NCBI GenBank assembly: GCA_018257865.1
Contig: JAEUBA010000100.1
Coordinates: 40,536-104,535 of the forward strand
Source: Stereocaulon alpinum
Taxonomy: Eukaryota > Ascomycota > Lecanoromycetes > Lecanorales > Stereocaulaceae
Length of the DNA: 64,000 bases
Reading direction: 5' to 3'
Made by a program: the position numbers and the translations under genes. Shown piece by piece: positions 41,595 to 55,362 of this stretch. Within the stretch, counting starts at the first letter, position 1; each line of letters begins with the position of its first letter. The notes beneath the pieces were generated by a model. The model did no database searches. It was not told the origin of the DNA and was given only the letters and a program-made list of their open reading frames with translations.

Positions 41595-42358
41595 CTATCA
41601 AACGTTTTTAATTATAATATATTATTAAGTAATTACTTAGGAACTATAAGTCCTTCTATAATTCTTAATAGATTCTTACTATTTCCTTAGTAGCGATAGT
41701 TACTCTTTAGACCTTTAGTTTAATCCCTTTTAGTAATAGTATTATATATAGCTTAAACCTATAATTAGCTTAGAATAGTATTATACCTATTAGGTTAGAT
41801 ATTAATCTATTATATACTAGCTACGCTACTAGTAGATAGGATACCTAATTATCTTATTTGTTATAGGCTAGCCTTTCGTTACCTATTAGTTTATACGTTT
41901 AGGCGTGGATCTTACGCTAGTCCTCTTTAGTATTAGCGCCTACCGAGCTGCGTCCCTAATATATTATATACGCGCTCCCTATATCTAGCTTTCCTTCCTT
42001 AGATATATTCTCCTAGTCTAATAACACCCCTATTAACTCGCTCTAGGCCGGTCCCTAATATTAGAATATATCTCTATTAAATAGGTGATGTTAAATATCC
42101 TAGCGAAGTATATACTCACCTCCCTATAACTAGCTTTAGGTAATACCGATAGTATTAGTACCGTAACCCCCCGTCCTCGTAAGTCTACTAGCGAGGTGAA
42201 ATAAACGGCAGAGCTCGTAAGTCTACCAGCGAGTCTAAATAAACGGTAGAGATCAGGGCCGCTTAATTAATAAAAGACGAAGAAGTAAGCCTACTTAGAA
42301 GGTATAGGTATTAGCCTAATATCTATACCTATACTACTGTAGGTAGGGGTAAGGGTAG

Positions 42359-45300
42359 TGTCGGTAGAACCTAGCTGCTAGCCTAGGTAGTACCGATTAG
42401 TAGGTAGCTTGATCCCCTATTACCTGCCCTAAACAACCTGATTCACAGGGTGTCTATTAGGCTTGGTAAACTAGGGATTGTCTTAAATCTAGCTAGCTAA
42501 GCTATAGTGTTTTATCTAAGAGTTAGCGCTAAGCCGCTTATTACGGAGCGGAGTAATATTATTCCGACACTAGCAAAGTTTTAGAAAGTCGAAAAAATAG
42601 TGCTAATCGACGCCAAATCTAGTAATTAGCTAGTATAGAAGCGGGCCTATAAGGCTAAGTAACGTTATAATCTAATTAGTTAGATTATAGCTTCTCTTTC
42701 TACCTAAGCGTTTATCTTTAACTTAATAGCGTTACTATCTACTAATTACTTTAACGCCTAGCAGCAGCGCTCCTTAGTTATAGCGTCTATTAGGTTATAA
42801 TTACTATTAATCTACCGCACCTTATTAATCTCCCTCCTCTTATAGGACTGCCGCAATCCTATTATATCGATTATTAGGCGTTTCTTAGCGGTAGTACTAA
42901 GGCGTATAATACAGTCGTATAGGGAGTAGGAGTCGGTATATAGAATTAGCGGTATCTTTAACTAAGTAATACCCTTAATGGTAGATTATAGGGTAGTAGT
43001 AATATCGAACCCTGCTATTATTATATATAGCTCTAAAGCTAGCACCGATCTTATAACTCTTTTATATTTAGTGCTACTCTAGTAGATAATATTACCGCTG
43101 ATATTAATAGTCGATTTATCTAGCTGTTACTCGTTAGTAAGGATAATAACGTACCTAATCTAGGAGCTAAGATCGGCGTTATTAGCGAAGGCTATATTAA
43201 TAAAGACTAGTAACTTCAACTTCTCTAAAGCAAGCTTAACGAATTATAGACCTCAGCGGTAGTTCTCCTTTTACTAATTTAACTATTTATTTAACTAATC
43301 AGCGTCTTCTTTTACTAGCTAAGTAATTTAGGCTACCCTAGATAGTATAAAAGCTATCTCTAGTTAACTTATAAAGGCTATATAGGCACTGCGGGCTCTT
43401 TCCTTAATATATTACGATTTAATATCGCTAGCGGTGGCGGTATTAATCGTATTAATTTTATTGTATTACCGTTACTGCGAGAGTTTTAGAATGTCGCCGT
43501 TACTAGATATAGTAGTGTCGCCGTTAGTAGAGATAGTAGTGCCGTTAAATTAGAGGTCTTTTTTATTATCCAGCTTTTTAATCGGCTTTACTGGAAAGCC
43601 TGTATTAAGTTATACTTTTTCTTCCAGCTCTAAGTATTTAGTTATCCCGTAGAATAGTAAGTTATTAGTCTATAGGCTAATAATCGCCTGCTCGGAGAAT
43701 ATAAGGTAGGGATTAAATAAGGAGACGGTAAGGCCTAGCTTTTTGGTATAGTAGTTATAGTAGGTCCTAAACTAATACGTCCCTGCCTCTAAGACGCTAT
43801 ATAGCAGGCGGACCACTTTTAGTATATTATCTCTTAGGTTAGTACCTTACGGCGGTTTTATATAGATTAGGCGGCTTAGTACTAAAGTCGACTATATATA
43901 AGCTTATAAGATATCGCGTACGTAGAGGTTACGTAGTAGAATTATAGCGAGGCAAATAATAAGGCGCTAGCTAGCGCGTTAAATTATTAGTAACTACGTT
44001 AGTACCTCCTTCTTACCTTTATTATTATAGGCTTAGACGACTAGCCTAAACTTTTCGAATAGTATAGCGCTATCCTACTTAATATTATCGATAAATCAGC
44101 AGCTGAAGATACGAGTATACGGCGGTATATCTTACTTACTAATAATCTTAAAGACTCCCTTAGTAATAAGGCCGTCGATTTCTTTTCGACGAGAGTCGAT
44201 AAATAGGCTATTTAGTAAGCGAATAGTGCCTTCTAACTAGAGCTTTATTAATAGGTCGATATCTAAAAGCTCCTTATTAGTAAGGTGAGCGTAGCAGGCA
44301 GGTAGGTATTACTATCGCTGCGGATTCTAACGTATAGTAGTAGCTTCTTCGGTAGGTAGGTCTACTTAAGTTATAGGAGGCGTTTTATTAGTTAATTCGA
44401 CTAAGTAAGGTTTAACTAATATAATTCGAAAGGTTATAGGGCCGCTACTAAGTTTAACTATATAGGCTTAATTCTAATTATCTGTAGCGAGTAGTTAGTA
44501 GGGCCCTTTCTATCCTTTACCTTCTCGCTAGACTAGGACGTTACTGCTAATAGGAGTATCTAGAATAGCGTCGTTTTATAGACCGTTATAGTAGCGTAAG
44601 GCTTCAGTAATATCTCGCTTTACTAGTAATTCTAATACTTCTTTTATTACGCGTTTAATAGCCTTACCTCGTTCCGTAATTAATAGGTGTATAGGGTCTA
44701 ATTTAGTAAGCTTTAGAAACATACTAAATAGAAGTAGCGTAGGAGTTAGTCTATTAGATCTAGCTATATTATTAATTACCTTAACAGCAATTTATAAGAC
44801 GAATTGCTTACTTAGTAGTAGTAGGTCTTCTTAGATAATATTATAAGTACGCCTAAGAGGTATATAGTAGCGTTTAACTAGACTAATTAAGTAGTATACT
44901 TTAACTAGGACGTATTTTAACTTAATTACTATCCCCTTTACCTTAGAGGCGAATTCAGTGCTAATAAATTGCTTGCTAGCGTTATAGACTAGCAGGTCTA
45001 GTAGTTTAACGTAGGTATTAATCCAGTAGGCTTATAGGGTATCTTAGACCGTCTCCGCTAAAATATCCTTAAGAAAGCGGGTGGTTTAGAAACGCGTAGC
45101 CTCGTTGATAGTATATAGGACTAGGACCGCAGGGCTATTAAGATATATAATATTAATTATTACTAAATAATTAAATTACAGGTTGTTTTTAATAGTAAAT
45201 TTAAACCTTCCTAGTAATCTTCTATATTTCTAGCAAGTTAAGTAGAACTTGCCCAGTCGATTAATAGCGTCCTAATCGAAATAGTAGCTAAAGCGCTTCA

Positions 45301-47779
45301 GCAAGCGTGCTAAGCGTGTTATTAATAGGTGGCTGAAGCGGCGGTATAAACGTCGAAGATCCTACTCTGTTAATTGGCTGCTTGCAACGTCGTTATTAGT
45401 ATAGGCGTTGATATAGGCGTTTGCTAGCGACGTTCCCTATATAAGGAATAGGTAACTATATAGCCTTATAATAGGGACTTATCTATTACTACTAACTAGG
45501 TAATTAGTAAGGTTATTAAAATAAAAACCTGCCTGGTTGAGGTCTCGTAGGCAGAGAAGGAATAGTATATTAGCGTCGATAATATAGAATTCGATAACAC
45601 TAATTAGTAATTAGACGGTAATAGTACCTTAGGATAAGGCTTCGCTAATACTAAACTTAAATCTAGCGGTGCTAGCCTTATCGGCGTTAATATTAATATC
45701 TTACTCGCGCCGCAGTGCTAGGTATTAATTATAGCCTACTAAGGAGTTATAGGTAGCGCCGGTATCGATTATAAGACCGTAGAAGTAGCTATCGCCGTAT
45801 CTTTTCGCGGGGCGGCGAGGTGCTTCTCCCTAGATATTAATATTGATATTATCCTAGAAAGATAGTGCCTTTATAACGGTATGTAAAGTCGCCTGATTAG
45901 CTAGCTTTTAGTATACAGCCTTACTATTAATTGCACCTATTAATATTAGAAACACCTTACCGTTACCTTAGTTAGATAGATTATTAGCGGTATCCTCCTT
46001 AGTAGTACTGCCTTCGCTATCGTCTTCCCTTTCGCCCTTAACGTCGGTGAGGTATTGCCTAAAGCTACGTTAGCGTTCTTCCTTAGGGTAATTAGTTAAC
46101 TAGTATCCTTCCTTTTTATAGATAAAGTATTACTTTTTATTCGTCGAATTACTAGAATTATTAGAATTAGTAGAGTTGTATCTTAGCTTACTTAGATATC
46201 TTAATTAGCTACGACTACCAGATTCGCGGTTACGACTGCTAGATTTACGGTTTCGGTAGCGGCGGTTAGTATATATCGTTTCACTTAGCGATATAAGGCT
46301 GCGACGGTCTTACAAGGCTATAGATAATTAGAGGTCTTAAATAAGGCTTTGTATAGTATCTAGTAGTTTTCGGCAGACGATCTCGTAGGTAGGTATAGAC
46401 TTATAAGTAGTAATTATCTTCTAGTAGATAAAGCTATCCCCGTAGAGGCTTTCGTCTAGGCTATATTATAGCTCTCTTAGTCTAGATACTATAGTATCTA
46501 GGTACTCCGTTAGGGTCTTATCTTTATTATAGTTAATAAATAGTTGTAAGGATATACTATTCTATTTATTAAGGCAGGCGATTTAGTATTCTCTTCCTTC
46601 GAAATTTCCTTTAAAGGTAAGCCGTAGGGAGTCTAGGTTTATTAATAAGAAGGAAGATTAGTTACTAAAATAGAAATTAAGTGCGTTACTACTAAGTATA
46701 TACTGAAGAGCTATATAGAGCCTAGTTAATAGTATCCTAGCGTCGGAAGCGGTAGCTAAGAATATATTCAGCTTATAGTCGAAGGAGTCGCTTCTTCTAT
46801 TATACTTTATTTCTTCCGTATAGAGCTTAGTTAACGCGGTAAGCTCTTAGGAAAGGCCTTGCTCCTAGTAATTAGCGATAGCGTTATAGATCTTAACGCC
46901 GTTAATTAGGGCAGTCCTAGTCGGTGTTTCGATTTTGAATAAGGTAGGTGTGCTAGGTATATTAGAGATATTTCCTAAGGCAGGCGTACTAGGTATATTG
47001 GAGTTGCCTAAGGTAGGCGTGCTAGGCGTATTAAAATTATTCCCTAAGGCGGGCGTGCTAGGTATATTAGAGTTACCGGTAGAGTTAGCGTTAGACTTCT
47101 TTACTAGCTTTGGTACGTCTATAGGCTAATTAGACTATAGTTAGTCTGCTAGTCTTACTAGGTGCTTATAGACGTGAGTCTTATCCTTAGGTATATAGAC
47201 GCTACGGTTAAAAAGTAGGTCCCTAAGGTTTTGTATTAACCCTTTCTCTACCTTCTTAAATAAGGCTTCGTCCTAATCGCTAAAGTCTTAGATAAAGCTT
47301 AGCTATAGGTCGTACCCTTCTTCTTCGTAGTTTTAGTAGTAATTTATTATTTGCTTGACGAATATTCCTAGGGCGGTGGCTGAGGACTTCGTAGGGTCTT
47401 TAAGGACGATTCCAAACGGTATTATTATCCCCTTATACTCCTCTTCCACTAGTTGCGTTATTATAAGGTTAGGCGTTATAGTTAAGGCTTAGTGTTGCAG
47501 GTGAGGTTTAGTGTTGAAGTTGAAATTTTTATTCGTACCTTGCTGATCTGAGGTCGATAACTAATTAGTATCGGTAGAACCTAGCTGCTAGCCTAGGTAG
47601 TACTGATTAGTAGGTAGCTTGATCCCCTATTACCTACCCCAGACAACCTAATTCATAGGGTGTCTATTAGGCTTAGTAAACTAGGGATTGTCTTAAATCT
47701 AGCTAGCTAAGCTATAGTGTTTTATCTAGGAGTTAGCGCCAAGCCGCTTATTGCGGAGCGGAGTAATATTATTCCGATA
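42359..47779 (-). mobile_element. Ty1/Copia LTR retrotransposon, 5.4 kb, nested
   Basis: 211-bp LTRs at 42359-42569 and 47569-47779; target duplication GGTAG (42354-42358 and 47780-47784). The left LTR keeps TG...CA ends, the right reads TA...TA after RIP. It lies on the minus strand, so the 5' LTR is the right one. It retains many more CpA and TpG than the host element, which fits its later insertion. The coding relic is listed separately. Confidence 0.93.
42640..47540 (-). pseudogene. decayed Copia gag-pol
   Basis: On the minus strand, broken by RIP-type stops. Order: gag with a Pro/Ser/Thr-rich tandem repeat (PSTPALGN-type, 47070-46930), a zinc-knuckle-like block (about 46140-46090), aspartic protease (LIIDTGATYNS, about 45770-45740), integrase region, reverse transcriptase (GVFKIIS, TRIFSCRFID, about 44150-44070) and RNase H near the left end (RVIRSVLALELY, LYTDS, about 43040-42930). 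Protease-integrase-RT-RNase H order makes it Copia rather than Gypsy. Inactive. Confidence 0.88.
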
Positions 47780-49259
47780 GGTAGACTAATACGAATACTA
47801 GGACGCGTCCTAAAGAGGCTATAGTAGCCTAATCCTAATACTAAGCTAGTATTAAAAATACCTTAAGTACCTTAGTCTACGTCCCTCTACTTACCCTAAG
47901 ATACTATAGTAGGATACTATATACCGCTAGTTTAGCTAGTAGCTATCTAGGTGCTAGCACCTAGCGATAATCTACCTAACTACCGACCTTACTATACTAC
48001 CGAATTTAGACGTCCTACTAAGTTTACTAGACTCCTCTAACTATCGCCCTTACCCTACTACCGAATTCGGACGTCCTACTAAGTTTACTAACTATCTAAC
48101 TATTACCTTCACCTTACTACCTGATTCGACCGTCCTACCGAATTATCACCGTAATAGACGATCCTACTAGTAGGCAGTTCGTCTCACCTTACTAAATCCT
48201 CGCGAAGCCACCGCCGAATCCTCACTAATAGTTTCGAAAGCTAAGAAAGAGTATAGGTCTATATCTATATAGGAACGAGAATTAGGAATAGTAACAAGTA
48301 AAGCTATAGCTTAGTAGCTTAGTAGCTTAGTAGCTTAGTAGCTTAGTAGCTTAGTAACTCGGTAGATTAGTAATACTATAATTTCTAGCACTACTACAGC
48401 TCTTAGCAAGACTGTAACTCTTAGGAATACTATAACTTTTAGTAACGCTGCAGTTCCTAGTAAGGCTGAAGCTTCTAGTAGCTTAGTAGCTTAGTAAGCT
48501 CCTAGTAATACTACGACTCTTAGTAAGGCTGCTGCTTCTAGAAAGGCTACTACTTCTAGAAAGGCTACTACTTCTAGAAAAGCTACTACTTCCAGTAAAG
48601 CTGTAGCTCCTAGTAATACTACGACTCCTAGTAAAGCTGAAGCTTCTAGTAACTCTATAGCTTCTAGTAAAGTTACAGCTCTTAGTAACGCTATAACTCC
48701 TAGTAATACTATAGTATCTAGTAAAGTAGTACCTTAGTAGCTTCTAGTAGCTTTATAGCTTAGTAGCTTTCTAGTAATACTATAGATCTATACTACTACT
48801 TAATACCGACAAGGGGTAAGCTACGCCTAATTAGGTATAGTCTAGTTACTAAGTTAGGTAGAACGCTACTATTTTTATACTTATATTTCGCCTTATATTT
48901 CGCTGCGTATTTCGCTACGCGAAACCTATATTTATTTGAATATTTCCTACTTCTTAACTTTTTAATTCGGGCTATAATAGTAGGCTATCTATCGATATCC
49001 TAGTACTTACCGCCGCTAAGCACGGGCTACCTAATACGCTGGAGGTACTATTCGCAAGTATCTTATATAGTTACTATTACCTATATTACTGCCGCTAAAT
49101 TCCGACTTTTAGAGGATAAATCTTAGCGCTCCGTAACTCTATACCGTAACTACTACTAACGCCGCCGACGTTATATAGCCTACGGGATAGATAGATAAAT
49201 AGGTAGATAGATTAATTAAATTACCCCTCTTAAAGCCCCGATACTAGTACGGATATAAT

Positions 49260-52200
49260 AGTAGGATAAGGGAGGAACCTATAACTTACGCCCTCTATCC
49301 TTTAATACGTATTAGCGACTACTAGGAATCCACCGTACCTATACTTATTACTAACTTAGGTAATTAATATATTATCTTAGGTAAGCCGTAGATAAATAAG
49401 TATAAGGTCCTACTAGATATAGTAGATAATCGTATTATCTTCGTACTAGGGCGTTACGACTATACTAGTATACCTATAGCCAGACCTCCGATATCCGGCC
49501 TAGGAGCGGAATCGAAACTAACGGCCTCTAAGCCTATAAAGCTAGCTAAGACCGCCGTAGTAGAACCCCTATAAAAGAAGATTAGTACCGCAGCCTTCTA
49601 TCTACTAGCCCGTAATTAGAAGAAGTACTAAGTTTAGTACTTCTCTATAATACTTATAGGAATAGACTATAAGCTGAGAAAAGATATCCTAACGGAAGTA
49701 ATACGCGAGACTACTATCTACTTAGAGGAGGATATTAAGAAGAAGCTCCTAAAAGAATACTATAACTTAATAGATATATTTAATAAAAATAAAGCGAAGG
49801 AGCTCCCTCCCTACCGACCGTACGACTATAAGATTAAATTAGAGCTAGGTAAGAAGCCGCTATAGAGTAGACTATACCTAATATTAGGTTTTAAACTATA
49901 GAAGGTAAGGGAATACCTTAAAGAGAACTTATAAAAGGGCTTTATATTACTAAGTATAGCACTATATACGTCCCCCGTACTATTCGTATAGAAATAGGAT
50001 AGTAGCTTAAGATTCTGCGTTAACTACTATAAACTTAATATAATTATAATTTAGAACCGCTATCCTATTCCCTTAATCGAAGAAGTATTAGCTTATATAG
50101 TAGGCTATAAATACCTTACTAAGCTTAATATTATTACCGTATTTAATAAGCTTAGAATACTTTCTAATAGTAAAGACCTTACTACCTTTACTACTTCCTT
50201 CGGAGCCTTTAAGTATTATATACTACCTTTTAGACTTACTAAAGGTTCTGCCTCCTACTAGTAATATATAAATAATAACTTATTCAAATACCTTAATAAC
50301 TTCTATTAAGTATACTTAAATAATATCCTTATCTATAGTAGGACGAAGAAGGAGTACTAGGAATAGGTACGAAAGGTCCTCCTACGGCTTCGTAAGGTAG
50401 GCCTTTAAGTAGATATAGATAAGTATGAGTTCTATATATAGGAAACGAAGTTTTTAGGCTTAATAGTATCTACTAGTAGACTAAAGATAAACCTTATTAA
50501 GGTTAAGGTCTTATCTAACTAGGAAACCCCTACCTACCTAAAGGAGGTATAAGTATTCGTTAGTTTTTATAATATTTACCGTTAATTTATTAAGGACTTC
50601 TCTAAAACAGTAAAGCTACTAGTAGCTCTTACGAAAAAGGACTATCCTTTCTAATAGTTAGAAGTATATTAGTTAGCCTTTAAGGAGGTAAAGGATCTAG
50701 TAACTAGTACCCCTATCCTAAGGTATTACGAACGATCTTAACTAGCTGTTCTAGAGATAGACTTATTAGACTATATAAACGGTAGAGTCTTATTATAAGT
50801 AGGCGATAATAGAGTACTATACCTAGTAGTATTCTATAATAAGAACCTGCTCCTAGTAGAATATAACTATGAGATCTATAATAAGGAACTACTAGCGATA
50901 GTTCGTTACTTAGAGTACTAGCGCCTAGAACTCAGGTCTACTAATATTCTAATTTAGATCTTCACTAATTATAGGAGCTTAGAGTACTTTATATAGATAA
51001 AGGAGCTTATACGCTAGTAGGTAAGATAGGCTAAGAAGTTAGCGGATTATAACTTTAAGATTATATACCGTACCGGAAAGTCTAATAGAAAGGCGGATAC
51101 TTTAACTAAGATACCTAACTTAGTACCGGCTAATAAGGATAATATCCGTCTAAAGTATTAATATCGCGCCTTACTATTACCCGATTATTTCTAGAGTTAT
51201 AATTCTACCTTCTCAGCAGACTAAGAAGCTAAGGAGGGGGGTAAGGCTATAGAGGGGTAAATTAACGCCCTAATAGATAAGGACTTACCTCTCTATACTA
51301 GGGTTACGTTAGCTAACTAGGATAATAAGGACTATACGCAGTTATAAGAGGCGTTAGAGAAGAATCCTACGCAGATCTTTAAGGGTATTAACCTAAGGTA
51401 TTACTCCTAATACTATTATACCCTCTTTTATAAAGAACGCCTTTAGGTCCCCGCCTTACTAAAGCTTTATATCGAGCTCGTAAAGGAAAGCTATAATCTG
51501 CCCGTAAGCAGTCACCTAGGAAGAGACTAGATACTAGAGATACTAAAATAGTAATTCTATTAGCTAGGTATAAAGGAAGAAGTAGCGTATTATATTCGTA
51601 ACTACTACACCTATTAAAGAAGTAAGGCTTTAAGAGATTAGTATAATAGACTATTATAGCTACTACCTACCCTAGAGTAACGCTAGCAGGATATCTTAAT
51701 AGACTTCGTTATAAGTCTCCTAATTTCTAATAACTATAACGCTATTTATACGCTAGTAGATCGCCTTACTAAGGAATAGGACTACGCCTTATATACTACT
51801 ACTAATAAAGGAACCTCTATAGAGGCTACGGTAGATATCTTACTTAACTACGTCTTCCGTACCTATAGTCTACCTAACTTAATAGTATTAGATCGAGGTC
51901 TATAGTTCGTCTTATTAGTCTAGAAGGTATTATATAAGCGATTACGAGTTAAGGTAAAGCTATTAATAGCGTTCTACCTAGAAACTAATAGGTAGACTGA
52001 AAGGGCGAATTAGGATATTAAGCGGTAACTAAGGATATACTACTCCTATATATAAGATAACTAGGTATATTAGCTACTAATTATAGGGTTTACGGGTAAT
52101 AACGCAGTCGCTAATATAACTAATATATCTCCTTTCTTCGCTAATAAAGGCTTCTACCCCTATATATCTTTCTCGCTGCTAGTAAAGCCTAGCCCTTCCG

Positions 52201-52840
52201 CCTAAGAAAGGACGTAAGCTGCTAAGGCTAATAATATTATAGGTAAAATAGTAGATATCTTAAAATTTATAAAGGAATAGTCCGCCTAAAGCCGTAAATA
52301 TATAACTAACTAGGCGAACCGCTACCGATCTAACATTTCCTATAAGGTAGGGGATTTAGCCTTCCTTTCTAGTAGAAATATTAATATAGTATAGCTGAGT
52401 AAAAAGCTAGATAATAAAATACTAAGGCTATTTAAAATTATAGGGAAGGTAGGATATTCCTACCGCTTAGAGCTCCCGCTAAGTATACGGATTTATAACG
52501 TCTTCCACCTAAGCCTATTACGTAAGGCTTTAGATAGCCCCCTACCTAAGTAACGTACTAAGCCCCTAGGGCCGGTGATCGTTAATAATAAAAAGGAATA
52601 GGAACTAGGCGAGGTTTTAGATACCCGCTAAATAGGTAGGAATCGCCAGCTATAGTTCTGCGTCTAATAGAAAGACGAGGAGTAACCTAATTATTAAGGG
52701 TATAATATAGATAGTAATAAATTCGGATATATAGCTAATATTATTATAGACTTCTATTAACGCTACCCTAATAAGCCTAGTAATTATAGCTAGTAAGAGA
52801 ACTATTTCGCGTATTAAGGTCGATACTTTCTTAAGGGGGG
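49260..52840 (+). pseudogene. decayed Ty3/Gypsy pol
   Basis: Plus-strand relic with RIP stops. Recognisable blocks: RT motif (LTKLNIITVFNKLRI, about 50115-50160), the YxDD box altered to YLNNILIYS (about 50310-50340), RNase H (LLAIVRYLEYQ, about 50890-50920), integrase with HHCC-like region and core (about 51690-52000: IDFVISLL, VLDRGLQFV, ETN-QTERAN), ending with VFHLSLLRKA (about 52500-52530). Order RT-RNase H-integrase defines Gypsy. The altered YxDD box alone would abolish RT activity. Confidence 0.9.
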
Positions 52841-54230
52841 GGGTGATATTATAGGCTAGCCTTTCGTTACTTATTAGTTTATACGTTTAGGCGTAGATCT
52901 TACGCTAGTCCTCTTCGGTATTAGCGCCCACCGAGCTACGTCCCTAATATATTATATACGCGCTCCCTGTATCTAGCTTTCCTTCCTTAGATATATTCTC
53001 CTAGTCTAATAACACCCCTATTAACTCGCTCTAGGCCGGCCCCTAATATTATTAGTAGTTAATATAGTACCGAAGATATTACTCTAGTATCTAGTTAGTT
53101 CTCTCTATCTAACTATTAGTCTATAGATAGAATATTATACTTATCTTTATCTTAATTCCTATTATATCTATTAATAATCTCTAAAATTTAGAGGTAAAGA
53201 GCTTATCTCTATCTAAGATAATCTCTTTAGGAAGCTTATAGTTAGCTACTACTATTCGTAAGAATATATACGCTAAATCTTCAGTATCTAATACTTCCTT
53301 ATATAGTATAAAATACGCTATCTTAGTTAAACGGTTATTAATTACTAAGATTATATTATAGTATATACCTATTAGTCGTTCCTTCGACTTTAGAAGTTTA
53401 ATAATAAAATCCTACGCGATACTCTTCTATAGACTATCCGGGTATACTAGCGATTTTAACTCTCTATAAGGCTTATATTAAGTATACTTTATTCTAATAT
53501 ATATATTATACTTACTAATATAATCTTCGATATATTTTTATATCTTAGGAAAGTAAAAGCTATAAGATATCTTCTTAAGTATCTTCTTAATCCCCTAATA
53601 TCTACTAAAGCTCTTAGCTTTATAGTATATCCTAAAAATCTCTCCTTAAGTACTTATAAGAATATAAATTCGTTCTTAAAAGGTTAGTAGTCTTAAATCT
53701 ATTTTCCTAAATAAGTTATAGCTATTAATATCTTTATAGATCTTAAATATAACTTTATCCTTTAATAAGTCTTTTAGTATCCTCTTAGTTAAATCTTTAC
53801 TATTAATAGTTATTATTACTACTATATATAGTCTAGCTATATCAGGTTTTAATAATCTATCTTTATAATATATTAGAACTATTTTAGAACTCTATTAAAT
53901 ATTCGATATATAGTTAGCTCTCCTATTAAGTATATCTATAGTATTATTCTCGCTACCCTTAACGTATTCGATTCTAAAATTAAATATTAATAACTCTTTA
54001 TACTACTAAGCTAAACGTCTATTAAGCTCCTTAGTTAATAGAAAGAATATTAAGTTCTTATAATCTATTAAAACCTAAATCTAATACTTAGTTCCTTCTA
54101 GATAAACCTTCTAAATACGAAATATATCTACTATAGTAAGTAATTCCTTATTATATATAGCTAGCGATAGAGATACACCTATACGCGGTACTAGCTACGA
54201 ACCTAAATACCTATTTAGAGCTGAGATATC

Positions 54231-55362
54231 TCCCCTTATATATTATAGGTTGAATAATATTAAGACGTTACGTAGTTACTAAGAACTCACCGTACGGAGT
54301 TTTTAGGTAACGCGATAATACCTACCCTAACTCTACTACGACTATAATACCTCCTCTATAATTAAGACTAGATAGTAAGAATTAGTATTAGGTATAGTAT
54401 CTCAGCCTAATAAGTAAAGAGTATAGGTAATACCTACTACTACTATTAATTTGAAAAAATCTAATACCTACGTACGCTTAATATATATCTACTAGTTAAG
54501 ACTAACGCGCAGCCTATCTTAGGGGAAGGTTAGGGTAATAGGTATATATAGCTAAGAGAAGGATATACTAAGTTATAAATTAAAAGGCGTATTTTAGAAA
54601 AGGACGGCCCCTATCTAAGTAGCTAGGCGGGCCTTTAGTATAAGTAGCGCCGTATAACTATAATTATAAGCTAAAGGGTTAGCTCCCCCCTAAAGTAAAA
54701 TATATAAGGATAGAAGTAAGTACTATCTAATATAACTAGCGGGATACGTACTATCTAATTCTTTATATAAGTATAGGCCTCCTAGGCGGTATATATAGCT
54801 CCCCCTCTCTCGTATCCTTAACTAATAAACCACCGAATAGCTAAATCCGGTACTACTACGGACACTAATAAACACTACTAATTAGTACTAATAACTCGAA
54901 CCCTTACGGGGCGGCTATATACCCCCCTTCCCCCCTCCCCCCGTATTAACATAGTAAAAGTTAGAGAAAGTTATAGGGCGCCTATCGCTATAATAAAGTT
55001 AAAGGATATAGAAGAATATAGTAGGGTCTCTAAGAGCTAAGTATAGTACGAAGGGCGTATATTATAGTTAGTATTAGGAATAATATTATTAAGTGCTTAG
55101 TATAATATTAAAGAATATAGTTAAAGTTACCGGTGTTAAGGAGGCCTAGGGTAGGATCCCTAGACTAAAAGCAATTATATCGTTAAGGATAAGCGGGAGT
55201 TTTTATCTAGGTAATATACTATAGTTTCTCTTACGGCTAGGAGAGGTACACTTCGTATACTATCTACTAGTTTCATAAATAATATAACAGAACACCCTTA
55301 TTAGTATATATAAATACTAGTATAGGCGTATTAATCAATTAATCAATCAATCCTTATTATAT
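54231..55362. other. RIPped repeat DNA, undetermined; ends with a LINE 3' tail
   Basis: No open frame. A C-rich run lies at 54922-54943. The right end (about 55296-55353) matches the LINE 3' end: CACCCTTATTAGTATATA, then GGCGTATTAATCAATTAATC with an (AATC)n-type tail. So at least a short 3' fragment of another LINE copy sits here; its 5' limit is not clear. Confidence 0.4.

Larger units (their letters stand above)
41859..53048 (+). mobile_element. Ty3/Gypsy LTR retrotransposon, 11.2 kb with nested Copia
   Basis: LTRs 41859-42060 and 52847-53048 (202 bp) differ by transitions; target duplication TTATT (41854-41858 and 53049-53053). A polypurine tract (AAGGGGGGGGG, about 52833-52843) precedes the right LTR. 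The internal region is interrupted by the Copia element 42359-47779, leaving about 5.4 kb of own internal sequence. Its 5' part and tandem repeat zone (48290-48790) match the young element at 24941-27118; its 3' part is the pol relic. RIP-mutated but less than the surrounding DNA. No intact gag recognised. Confidence 0.92.
38825..54230 (-). mobile_element. truncated, RIPped Ty3/Gypsy element split by later insertions
   Basis: Oldest layer of the right-hand nest, in pieces: 38825-40993, 41595-41858 and 53054-54230, interrupted by TRIM copy 2 and by the 11.2-kb Gypsy element. On the minus strand the right piece carries RNase H and integrase remains (the core block resembling RLTKIAYFI, later KLPKEIISDRDKLFTSKF), and the frame resumes at 41858 with FLSNYLIIYYN and GDKVYLLYRN-type Gypsy C-terminal blocks. 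The join across the inserted element is in register, which confirms the split. A possible 118-bp left LTR is 38825-38942 (TGATAGTT...AACTATTA). No matching right LTR was found, so the 5' end is missing. RIP stops throughout. Confidence 0.75.

Noticed and set aside
46935..47129. Plus-strand frame with GVLGILEL-type repeats
   Set aside because: It is the antisense of the Pro/Ser/Thr-rich tandem repeat of the decayed Copia gag, which runs on the minus strand; no plus-strand gene context.
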